From: Cruorifilaria tuberocauda
Lineage: Eukaryota; Nematoda; Chromadorea; Rhabditida; Onchocercidae
NCBI GenBank assembly: GCA_013365365.1
Contig: JABVXU010000031.1
Span: forward strand, 186,001-250,000
Length of the DNA: 64,000 bases
Reading direction: 5' to 3'
Below, one piece after another: positions 1-11,300 of the stretch (position 1 is the stretch's first letter; every line of letters begins with the position of its first letter). The translations under genes were made by a program, and so were the position numbers. The notes under the pieces were generated by a model. That model was not told the DNA's origin. It did not search any database and saw only the letters and a program-made list of their open reading frames with translations.

Positions 1-1705
1 TCGTATGGATCATATTCAATTATGGTTTATTTTATTGATTCCGTTTTGATACAAATAATTTTTTCAAATTTCATGAAAATATTAAATTCTTTGAGTAACT
101 AATTTACTTCATTTCTAAGACAATACTAATCATGATATAAAATTTAATTAAAACAACACTGAAGATATAGTGCTGAATTTTTTAAACGTACTTTCACAAT
201 TAAGCATAAATTGAAAGGAAGCCAAAGTTTGAACTACAAAAGAGAGCACAAATACAAAATAGTGAGGAAAAGAGATCAAAGCATACATTCACTGCAAAAT
301 ATGTTCGACATTACTGTTGCTTACAATTTGACTGTTTTTGTTTGTATTTAAAAAGTTAAAAAATTTTTAGGCTTTATTTTTTGTTCATTTTTTTTTCATT
401 AATAATGATAAGTAATCAATGATAAATGAAATCACAATAATAATAAATGCATCATGATGATATCCAAGACAAAAATACTCATTATGAAAATCAATATGTT
501 AAATTGCGATCTTTGAACGTTTGTTTCGAAAAAAATTTTTGTAGATTTCAAAATTTGAACTGATGTTGAAAATTTACATGATTTTTTTCTTACTTAAATT
601 TGATATCCTCCTTGCTACTGAATCGTATGTCAATCTTACATTACCATCATTTTTTTTGATGACTGAATTTTTTTCGAAACTTTCATTTTATGATGTTACA
701 TGAAATTTCTACTCATACCGATTTTTTTACACATACATTGATTATCTTTCTTTTGAAATGCAAATTGCGAATTGGAAAGAAATTGCTGTACTGAATTATT
801 TGCTGCAATTCGAAGATAGCAACTTCCGTATTTTTTTTTTGTTGAAATTTGATTACCTGGTGACGAGTTTTAATTCCGCTCGTTGCTTATTTCATCAAAT
901 CTTTGACAATTGATCTTTCTTTTTTTATTGTTGATACGTTAGTTTCATGCAATGAGATTAAGCTTAATGATAAAAAGTGCAGTGCATCAAATAGCTATAT
1001 TGCGCAATTGTCGCTAAAGTGTTTTGTTATATACTAACGTGCTAATTGAAATTGATATAAAAAGTTCAAAATATTTTTTCTTGTTTCCCTCATTGAAACC
1101 TTTTGAACGAGAAGCTTCCAGAAGATAATTACTAGACAATTATTAAAAATTGAAGAGCACGCCAAATACAGTGTTCACATGTTATCATGTTGGCTAATAA
1201 TTATTAATAGAACTCGTTAAGGCTTAAAAAAGCATAACATGTTTTTTTTTCAGCTAAAAAAGTCTTTTAAAGGACTTTTCCAACTGCCTTATTTCTTGCG
1301 TAATTAAATAATTTAACTGTGAAAAACAAATTTCATACAAAAAATTTCGTAAACATATTTTAAGATAATTTACCATAGAAAAAAGGAGATGGTGATAAGG
1401 CAGCATCAAAAAAGGCAGTAAAGTGCAAAAGTGAAATGGTAAGTAATAACAAGCATATCAGATGTTGTAATGCATGATGAAAAAAAAGCAGTTTTTGATA
1501 AGATTACTGAGGAGGTGATGTAAAGGTATGTAAGCAATGATGTATGTGTTCCTGTTCATTATCAGTGACGTCTTTCTGTTGACATAAAAGTTGTAAATTA
1601 TTCTACTCTGTTGACAGATATCTCTGTTTAGTGTACTTTAGAGAAAGAAAGGGAGAGAGAGAGAGAGAGAGAGAGGGAGAAAGAGAGAGACCGCTGCTCC
1701 AATAT
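1..1705. other. non-coding 3' flank of the PAX gene
   Basis: No coding exon could be supported on either strand. The stretch is A/T-rich with many homopolymer runs. It holds a GA microsatellite at about 1641-1690, immediately beyond the PAX stop codon on the minus strand. Short open frames over 1631-1931 on the plus strand lie on this GA repeat and antisense to the last PAX exon. Confidence 0.6.
1641..1690. repeat. GA-rich microsatellite
   Basis: A purine run made mostly of GA dinucleotides with a few interruptions (AAAG, GGG). It lies about 16 bases beyond the PAX stop on the minus strand, so it would be a CT-rich tract in the 3' UTR of that transcript. Confidence 0.9.
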
Positions 1706-2868
1706 TCAGATGGGTTTCCTCCTCTTCTTCATGTCCAATTTTGTCCTCAATATGCTGAAAGTACTAATTTTCAATTTCTTTGTACATTTTGCTGGTTTCA
1801 GATTCCACCAATCACCACACGATATGATATCATTCCATCTCTTCACATTTTCAAATGCATCGGAAGGTTTTCAAATTTCTGATAATAATAGATGCCTTCT
1901 TAAATCGATCTGCTTGCATAAGTATTTGTGAACTTAAATGAACTTACTGATTAATTGACGATCGTGAAGGAGCGTTTTCTCGGCTACAAATGCCATCAGC
2001 AATTAACTGCTCCCTAATTTCTGCCTGTCGACTCATGCCCAACCGCATTCTATAATCTCGAATGGCGGTCACTAGTGGTGATTCGGTTCGACCTTCCTTG
2101 GCGTCTTTTGGCTTTACTGATCCTGTTGTTCTGTATCTGGAAAAAGTTTCTCGAAGTAAAAGAGAAAGCATGTTTCATTTGTGTTTCTTCCTTTAAAAAT
2201 TTCGAAAACTCTCTGACGAGAAAAGAATTAAAGATAATTGCGTTGCTTCAGATATAATTTCTCTTAGATCACTTTGAACTTACCGATTTAATATTTTCGA
2301 TACACAACTATGCGTAATACAAAGGCGTTTCGATATATCACAAATTTTCCATCCACTCTTGTAAAGGCTAACAATTTGTTCTCGTTCGCTCATTGATAGA
2401 GGTAATCCAGGACTGTAAATGCGGCCTAGCTGATTTGTTCCTGCAAGCACAACTGTTGGAAAATTTTAATCTGAAATTTATCGAACGTATAGACAACGAA
2501 ACATATTTCTTTGAACAAGTATTTGAACTGATAAGATTGATATAATTTTTAGAATACTGGAAAGTTTGTCGTCGTTTTCAAATCACAAGACAAAAAGTTT
2601 TGCAAAGATTGAATTTGATATGTGCTAAATGCTTCTCCATACCCGAACTACGGCTAGGGCACGAACTGGCAGATTCTCGACGCTGTTCTGATTCGCTAGA
2701 TGATCGGTAATCGTTTGATTCAGACGATGTCGAAGAAGGTGGACTATCAGCAAATGAACCACCATCAGAGAGATCGTCCGGTGATGAAAATGAATCTCGA
2801 CCACCAAACGCTAAATCGTCGATTGGTGGTAAACGCTCCAAATGACGACCGCTCGTTTTTTCTTCACC
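1706..2868 (-). CDS. PAX-family transcription factor consisting of a paired domain only
   Basis: Four minus-strand exons in consistent phase: 2643-2868, 2284-2441, 1948-2136 and 1706-1754 (stop TGA at 1706). The first is acidic and Ser-rich. The second carries the N-terminal paired subdomain (NQLGR...SCVSKILNRY) and the third the C-terminal subdomain (RQAEIREQL...SRSSIN). The last exon supplies the closing HILRTKLDMKKRRKPI, a basic nuclear-localisation-like tail, then stops. The linker, normally SIRPGVIGGSKPR-like, has diverged to SVKPKDAKEG. Paired domains bind DNA through two helix-turn-helix units. No octapeptide or homeodomain follows, so this resembles the short homeodomain-less PAX proteins of nematodes; orthology to a named gene is not settled. 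The 5' exon lacks a start codon, and a candidate first exon is listed separately. Paired-domain identity is near certain; the exact ends are less so. Confidence 0.88.
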
Positions 2869-5028
2869 CTATGATAGATATTTTTAACGATCAGATAGAT
2901 TTACAAAGAAGAACTTTGTCTGCCAATTCATTCTAACTGTTCCTTTTTCAATTTTTCGGCAACTCTTTATCATATTGAATGATTATTCATATGCGTACAA
3001 TTTCAATCACTAATGGTTCTTCTCATTTATTGACCTATTTATCGATTTCATAATTATTTTGCTTATCGTTTAATTATTTACTTAATAACCTACCATTATT
3101 AATTTACTTTTATATTGATTATTCTACTGCTTACCTGGTTAATACTTTTCACTATTATCTCTCTTTCGATCATTTAGAGTATACTTTAGTAACTATTATA
3201 ACTATTGTAAAATCGAAAAAAATGCATAAGTAAAGACCTAAAGCAGGGAAAGAAATTAAAAGAGAAATGATTTGTTTTCGAATTTCTTTTTCATTGATCG
3301 ATACTTATAGATTACTTCCAATATCTCCTCTTTTTATGCTTTAAATCTTTTAAAATTTTCCGTTTAAAAAATATCTCTTTCAATTTTGATCTTATCATAA
3401 GAGGTCATTTTAGAATTAAAAATAGAAGAATTAACCTACAAAGACGTTAAGAACACAATGCATAATGGTGATAGAAAGTCAAATTGATAAACAATTCCTC
3501 CGATATCGTTGAAATTTAATATTCTACGGACAATACTCAGTGATTGGATAAAGATTTTATTATCTATCTCATTTTCAAAATAATCCATATCTTCTGGACA
3601 GTGAACAATATTTCACTTTTTATTACTCATTTGATTAGATCGTTGCCTAAAAAATCCTTACTTAACTATTCTTTACTTGACTATTTCACTATCATAAAAC
3701 CATAAATTCAAATTCCTTGTTATTGAACCTTTCAAATAATGAAATTTGCAATAAAAAAAATTAAAAGATTGAAATTGATTCTCGTGTCATTTAGCAAAAG
3801 ATATGAAAGGTTTATGTTGACTTTTGATCATCAGCTTATCACATTCATTCATATTAATTTGGGTGTTGGATACGGAAAATGAGAATTATAGAGTAATTAA
3901 AATTAAATTGAATTAAATTTAAATGATTTTACTTCTTTGATTGAAATTATCTGCTTCAATTTTCTTTCACTAATTTTTTTTTCATCTGAAAATTTTTATC
4001 AATTCGAAGAAAGCAATATGTCATTTTCATTGACATTATTAAGATGAAAGAGAAGAGAGGGAAGAAATACAAATATAAAAGCATTTTTGATTATTTATAA
4101 ATGCTACTCTCGATTGATGCAACCAATTGTTGTAATCTTTGGAAGACAAAAAAAGAGAATTAAAAGATTGGAATGAAATGCGCGTTAATGACGGGCGCGA
4201 CGAAGTGAATGCATTTTTACACTTTGAAATGCTAATAAAAAAGGAATGAATTAATGAAATGGTAGGAAGGACGGTAAAAGTAAGACAAATGATATGAAAA
4301 ATTAACTCATCCACTTGACAACTGATCAAGTGCAACAGCTATCTTTTTTTGTTTTATGAAAAATTCTCATTAGCAATTGCTCTTGCAATAATACCTACTA
4401 CTCCCTCAATTCATCTATTCCTACCTTTTGCGAGTGTTAAAAAAAAGAGAGAAAAGAGCAGAAAAACTTGAATAACATTAATCAACCACTTCTATTCAAA
4501 TACAGTAAAGTAAATCAAATGAATTAAATCATCCAAGTTAAACAACTTTTTCACTATGCTCATTAAACTTATCAGTGCTTTTTAATTCTTTTAAATATTA
4601 ATTACTTGCAGTTATTTAGGATAATTAGCTACTCTATTATATTTCTGATTATTTATATACTTTGTGATTTCTCTTTTTTTAACGTTCTATTATTTGTTTG
4701 TTTAAATTTTATGTTTATTCTTTTCATTTATTCAATTTCTGTTCATTGTTTATTACTATTACTTATTCTTTTATTATCTTTATTGTCTGTCCTTCTTTTC
4801 ATAACTTACTTATCATCTATTTACTTAACTTATTACATTGCTATTTCATTTCTATTTTAATTTAATTGACCTACATTTTTCATTATTATCAAAAATAAGC
4901 ATTGCAAAGAAGTGCATGAAAGTTTTGTAGATACTGATATAAACTTGATAAAATTATCAATATGAACTAACATAAAGCCAGGCGTAGAAATCGCGTTCCA
5001 ATGTTTCAGGTGTTGATATATCAATTAC
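2869..5028. other. non-coding stretch, probably PAX intron 1
   Basis: Very A/T-rich with no exon seen on either strand. If the exon at 5029-5061 is real this is intronic; otherwise it is 5' flank. The hydrophobic open frame at 4606-4860 is a T-rich low-complexity artefact. One copy of a 26-bp direct repeat lies at 4913-4938. Confidence 0.5.
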
Positions 5029-5458
5029 GAAATTCCTCTCTCCGATCGCATCCGCCATCATCTCCTATAGACACCGAAATGACTGTTATTTTTTTCCATC
5101 AATACGGCCTTATTTCGTAACATTATTATCACAGCGGTGAAATTGATGATATTAAATTGCATCACTAATACTTTAAACAAATTTAATATCAGCCTATCTG
5201 TTTCAACTCGCTCAATTAGTCAATCAAGATAAGATTTTATACATTGGGAGATTATCTGTCTTCTTTCCAGATTCAGATCATTATTTAAATATGGTAAAGA
5301 ATATAAGACAATCGCGATTTCTGATTTCAATCATCAATCATGACGCAACAAAAGAAATTACAAACTACTAGAAATGAAATGCAAGACGAGTGAAGTGATC
5401 ATGATTATTGCCACTTATTTATAAAACACAATTGCATGAAAGTTTTGTAGATACTGAT
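4913..5458. repeat. pair of identical 26-bp direct repeats
   Basis: The same 26 bases, starting TGCATGAAAGTTTTG, occur at 4913-4938 and 5433-5458, 520 bases apart. The sequence on either side is unrelated. The copies flank the candidate PAX first exon. Confidence 0.9.
5029..5061 (-). CDS. candidate first coding exon of the PAX gene
   Basis: On the minus strand an ATG at 5061 opens the frame MMADAIGERNF, followed by a GTAATT donor in phase 0. That is the phase required by the acceptor before the PAX exon at 2868, which begins GGT GAA GAA. The frame stays open further and meets a second phase-0 donor (GTTAGT) near 4972, giving a longer alternative exon ending FYAWLY. The intron would be about 2.1-2.2 kb, long for this window. 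The support is phase and composition only; there is no homology for such N-terminal sequence. Confidence 0.33.
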
Positions 5459-5928
5459 CAAACAGTTGCAAGGTAAAAAAAACAAAATTAATTAAAAACA
5501 ATAATGTTAACTGTAAAGTTTATGGACTTTTTCTTTTTGAAATAACAATATTTGTATTTTGTCTCTTTAATCGAAATAAATAATATTTACTAATATGCCT
5601 TTGATCTAATGCAATTATTGCATTTTAATTAATTAATTCATGAAAACTTAATGAAAGCTCTTCATAGTGAATGGATTTTGATAATTTAAGATAGATCACG
5701 TATGTTAATTAATCCAATTAGTGATAGAAGGAAGAACGAATCTTACCTATGCTTTCATCAAAGCAACAAATTTTTGCCAATAATATATGAAAACAAAAAA
5801 AAGCTGCCAACGGCACTTCCAGAATTTTTGTTTTTTTAGAAAGAAATGAAGCTTGTTATCATCGTCATTACTGTTAACAATAATAAACAGTCAGTCCTTC
5901 CTATCTTTCCATCTCTTCCTCTCTCTCT

Positions 5929-5944
5929 CTCTCTCTCTCTCTCT
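5929..5944. repeat. CT microsatellite
   Basis: Uninterrupted CT dinucleotides following a pyrimidine-rich lead-in. Confidence 0.9.
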
Positions 5945-7388
5945 ATCATTCATCTTCTCCTTTCCATACGATCAAAAGATTTCCAAAAAAAAAGTGAAAA
6001 AAAATGTCATCATGGAAAAGGTATGAAATGAGTATGTATGGAAGAAAATAGAAATGAGAAAACGTACTAAACAGTACTAGTTGTACTACTACTGGTTATT
6101 TACAAAAAAAAAAGGAAAAATTACTTGTTGTGTGTGGACGAGATGGCCCACATTGATTCTCTTTTCATTTGAAAAAATTAGAGGAAAGGAATGAGAAATG
6201 AGAAATGTTTGTTTGAATTTATCACACATCACTACTACCAGCCGTATCGATGATGAATTTCATCGTGAAAATCATTTTTAATTTGATGAAATTCTGTAAA
6301 TGGAAAAGAGAATTGCTTTTACCTAGCCCTAGATAAGCTATGTGAAATAAATTACTTGCAAAACTATAATGATGCACTTTTAAGATCTGCTAATTAAGTG
6401 TTAAAAAAAAACAAATTGATTAGGAAGCAATCGTTTCTCTCATGATAGAGCAATTTTTATCGATGTAATTTCAGAAGGAAGCATGATGAGGAAAGTATGA
6501 TGGCTTAAAGATCGATCGCAATTCAGGAAAGAAGAATGGATTTATAGAGAAAGTCCATTTTGTATTTTTTTTTCTCTTATACAGTACCGTGGAAAATTGA
6601 AATTCACTTAATGATTAAGCAATGATTATCGTTGCTACTAGTAAAAGTAAGAAATTATGCAAATAATTTACAAAAATTCAGAGATAATATGAAAATTTTA
6701 AACTTCAATTTCAGAATCTTCACATTCTATTGCTTCACTCAACTAATTCTCAATAACAATTAATCTTTTTAAGCAGCTAGGTAAAAGCGAAGGATATGAG
6801 AATACAATGTTTGTTTATACTTGACGAAAAAACTTTTGCACTGGTCAGTTTCTATCATTCACCAATTACACCTTTTAATAGCTATAAATTCGACATTACC
6901 TATTTCCTAGCTAAATTTGCAGAAAATTTAAAATAATTTGATTACTTTGATGATTAGTTTAATGATTGAAAAACAACGGAAGAATGAAATTATTGAGTAA
7001 AAAAAAATGAAATATTTCAAGAAATTTGTAGAAGAAATACGACACTATTCGAATAAGAAAATATCAATGACAGTAATAATTTTTCATTGTTAAAAATAAA
7101 CTAAATAGATTTAATTCCAACACAGTTCCGACGACAAGATCCGGTTCCGTCTTTCCTTTTCTTTTTTTTTTACTGACAGTAATAACAGGAACATTTTTGA
7201 ATCGTAGGATTCAAAAAGTTTCATTCATTAATATTTGTCATCGATGATATGGTTCTTCTCAAACTACTGTAACTCGTCTACATAAGTCATGTGAAGTTTT
7301 GGAACACTTAGTATAAGCTATAGATTGATTGATAAGACTTTGTAAGAATTACTCTTACCACTTCTTTGATCGTAAAGATGTGATAAAT

Positions 7389-7810
7389 AAATTATTCAGG
7401 TGTACTTTCAAATAAAGTAAATTTTCAAAAATAGAAATTTTGAAAATATCATCAACATTATTTTTGGACATTTAGTTATTATTTAATTTCAACTATTTCT
7501 ATTAGTATTATTATAATTCATTCTTATTAATTTAAGTTCAAAAAATAATTTAACTGATATGTTTGGCAGAAAATTTGCAAATGCAATATTGCACTAATAA
7601 TTATTCTTATTATTGATCAATCATAATTAGGAAAAATGATAAACTTATCATCGTTCGATTGCAAACTTTGAAAGATGCAGCATCCTTGGCTATTGCTATA
7701 ACATCAATGAGTTCATCACAGGTACCTCGAAAAAAAAAACATACATAGCTAAAAGCCAAAGCACATGGGTGGCGGAAAATAAAATAGAAATTATTCAGGT
7801 GTACTTTCAA
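7389..7810. repeat. pair of identical 23-bp direct repeats
   Basis: The same 23 bases, beginning AAATTATTCAGGTGTACTTT, occur at 7389-7411 and 7788-7810, exactly 399 bases apart. Adjacent sequence differs on both sides. The copies could be remnants of a short duplication, a footprint of mobile DNA, or two copies of a binding site. Confidence 0.9.
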
Positions 7811-7960
7811 TGAAATAGCGAAGACGATATTATAAGCAAATAAATGATTGGATAGAATGGAACAGGCGAACAAGAAAAAAGCTATCTACTTTTAAAAAAA
7901 GAAATTAGCTGATATATTAATTATTTCAGCTAACTGGTTTCGAACAGATCTGATGAAATT

Positions 7961-8395
7961 TTGCCAGTTTCTAATAGAGTGAATTATGAAAAGCATCTTT
8001 TCGCATCTAATCGCTTCGCCCTTTTTAACCTAAAGAATAAATTGACAAAAGTATGCTATAAGCGGCAAGACAATATTGCTTTTAATTGGAATCTAATTAA
8101 GCTGCAAATTAGTAACAAAGAATTAATTTTTAATTTTATCAAAAGAAGCAATCTTGCAGAGACGAAAATTTTTTTTTTACAAAAAGTACACCGAAACATC
8201 TCTGCTGCATACTTCAGACTCCGTCCTAGCAAGCAAACGCAATACATCAAATTTTGCTTGAATGTTTTTTTTCCTTCTAAATTCCTTCTTCTAATGAATT
8301 CAATTGTAACCGAAGGATATCTGATGGTAAAAGCTGGAAGTATTCAGGATGATTTCACTCTGATTTACAGTGTGTTAAATGACATTATCTTTTAA
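7961..8395 (+). other. unexplained long open frame in the gene desert
   Basis: An uninterrupted plus-strand frame of about 144 codons. It opens from an upstream TAA and contains no ATG until late in its length (near 8294), so it is not a simple single-exon gene. The translation is Lys/Asn/Phe-rich and matches no family I know. In DNA this A/T-rich such a run is uncommon by chance. It could be a large internal exon, a decayed mobile-element reading frame, or coincidence. Confidence 0.15.
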
Positions 8396-11300
8396 CTATT
8401 TCATATTAATGAATTCGAAAAATGAACAATCTGATTTGTGGAAATAATCCAAATCAAAGTTTCATGGAAATGATAAAAACATGAATGAATCATTTGAATT
8501 TGCTATTGAATTTCCTAATTTTCACGATAATTTCTTTCTCATGAATTTTCACTGCTTGGCTGGAATTAAATTGTTTTGATCGAATTCCAATATTTTCTGG
8601 AAGGACAAATATTTAATGCAATACAGCAAGTAGAAAGTTAAATTACGGCAAAGCAGAAGACAAAGGATATTGTTAGGGTTTATTGGTAAAAGATTATAAA
8701 CGTTGGTGATGAATGATAAAACGAACCATTGGGATAAATAAATGATCTAATTAGAGATGAGGGAAAATTGAATATTTAATTAAAATAGACAAGGAATCAA
8801 TTTGCTCGTGATGTATTCAATGGCTTGGAGTATAAGGCTGAATATGAAATAGGATGACTAATTTTAGGCTAAATTTTATTGGAATCGGTGAGATTAGAAG
8901 AGATGAAAGAGAGTAAAACTTCCGAAAGTTCTCTCGAACAATCAGCTCACCAGAGATGGATGATACTGCTGGTATGCGTTAATTTACAATGATATATGAT
9001 AAAACAAGGAAAGTGCTTCTGATACAGGTAAGTGGCGGAAGAGGAAGGAGAAACTGAAGCAGGATAACTTATAACTGGTTTCTACTCCTGCATTCTTCTT
9101 ACTCCTCTCCACTTCATGCCGTATACTCAACTGATATATTCCTTCTTATCATTCATCATTCCAACTATGGCAGGATTAATTTGTTGCTATTCAGTTTATA
9201 ATTAAATTTAGCAAAACAAAAGAGTAATGAATTTCAAATCATAAAGGAAAAAGAAATGTATTCACAAATCCTTATTCAATAAATTCTCCGAAATTTTTAC
9301 CTATATCAAAAAGTATTAATTAATGTGCAAGTAATATCTTATCTGATCAGGTAAAATTCTAATCTATGATTTAATCCTCTATTTGTTTTTTTGTTATATT
9401 TCCTGCTTGCATCTTTTCTTCGCTTTTTTCTTGATAAATTATCAGCATAAAAGTAATATATCAAGAAGCAATTAAAATTTTTTTAAAGTGTTAATATTTG
9501 ATAAGCGCTATGAACGAAGTTCAATTGTCTTGGCTAAATAAATCATTTCTTCAATTTGTTTCTCATAAAAAGAGTCATAACGAGGAATCAAAACTTCTTT
9601 AAATATTGCAATGAAAAGCATAAAGTTAAAGTTAAAGAAATTCTGCTACTTCGCTATTAATCCATCATATTGCCAATGCTAATAACTTGCATTTCTCAAA
9701 AGTGTTAATTGAATAAATTTTATACAGCCTTGCTTACAACGTAACAATCGTTGACTTATTTATAATAATATTTAAAGAGACAAGCAGCAACAAGTGATAA
9801 TAATTCATTTCATCCGGAGCATTTCTTGAAATTCCGAGCAAAAGTGGGCACAGATTACAACCTAATTATATTACTATAAAAACAAGTCAATTTAAAAATT
9901 GCAATAATAATAGCAATTCATCTTCATCTCATTTCTAACAAATAATTGTATTTCATGCAATTTAAATTAAGAAGTTATCGAAATTGAATAACGACAGATG
10001 GAGTTGGAAGATCTACGAACACGTATGATTTCCTGTAACTATTCCACTTTCTGAGGTAAATAAAAAGCTCGTACAACATTGTATTATTTGACGGATTTAA
10101 TTATCAATTTAGAATTACCATGGCCGACTGGGAAATATAAACGATTCGTCTGAATTCCGCCTGAATAAATGAATCAAAAATTCCAATTCTTGTTTTGTTT
10201 ATAAGATATAATAACTTTGCTGTTTTATTATTTTACTATATTATATAGTAAACTAAATTTTCTTTTCTTCATAATAAAGAAATAAACAATATACGATTAA
10301 AATAATTGATTTAAAATTGAAACCGATAAGAATCTCATGCCTACTTAATTTAATAAAGAAAATTAGAAAAATAATCAATGTAAGCTTCTTATTCCTTTTC
10401 TCGTAATAGATTGGATTTTAAATATGGTGTAAATATAGTATGTCTATTTCTCATATAGTAAACTATCAAAATAAGATTAATTAAAGATCAGCGTAATTAA
10501 TTAGCACCTCATTATAATTTTTTGTAGCAGAAATTGTAGAAATGGTTTAAAGGATTAAGAACTATCATTGGTTTTTGAATTTTTAATAATAATATTTTTA
10601 TTTTCTAATCATTAAAGTTAATGAGTATGCGGCAGTATTTTTATGACTTGCAAAAAACTTCCAGAAATTATATCTCAATATTTCCAGTCTTTTAATCGCA
10701 TTAAAATTCAATTTTAGAAATATGATAATGAGGAGTTGTATCTTTTTTATATTTATAAAAAATAATACATATTCATATTTAAGTATTTTACACTAATGGT
10801 CATGATGGGAATAAAGAGAAGTGAGGTTGAAATAAATTGGAAGCATTGAATCGAACTTTGGGATGTAATTGTATGAATGATAAGTTATAGTATGAATCAA
10901 ATAAAACGAATTAAAAATCAATGGAAGGAAAATTTGTGGAGTAATTCTATTGTCAAATGAACTAAATAATTGTAGAAATTAGATCTCAATTATTAATGAA
11001 CCGACATCCTGAAATGATTGAAGAAATGTGTTTGAAATGCCGGAGATCCGGTAACAATCTACCATTTTCCTTTTCAACCAATTGTTCTACCTGTTTTATT
11101 AAGAAATGAACCGAACTTGTCTTTCGCAGTTTCGCTGTCTGTAATGAAAAAGGACATCATATTCTTGTTTTGTCGCTTTTCCTACCACAAATTGCTACTA
11201 AATTACAGGAAGAACAAGTTTTACCGCTGATTAGTTAGAAACGATCACAAAAGGTTTCTTAAAGAAGCGGACATCGGTATGTTACCGTCATCCTCCAAGC

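Noticed and set aside
1631..1931. Overlapping plus-strand open frames
   Set aside because: They lie on the GA microsatellite and antisense to the last PAX exon.
4606..4860. Hydrophobic 84-codon plus-strand open frame
   Set aside because: It arises from T-rich low-complexity DNA, giving Leu/Phe/Ile/Ser repeats. No splice context or family resemblance.
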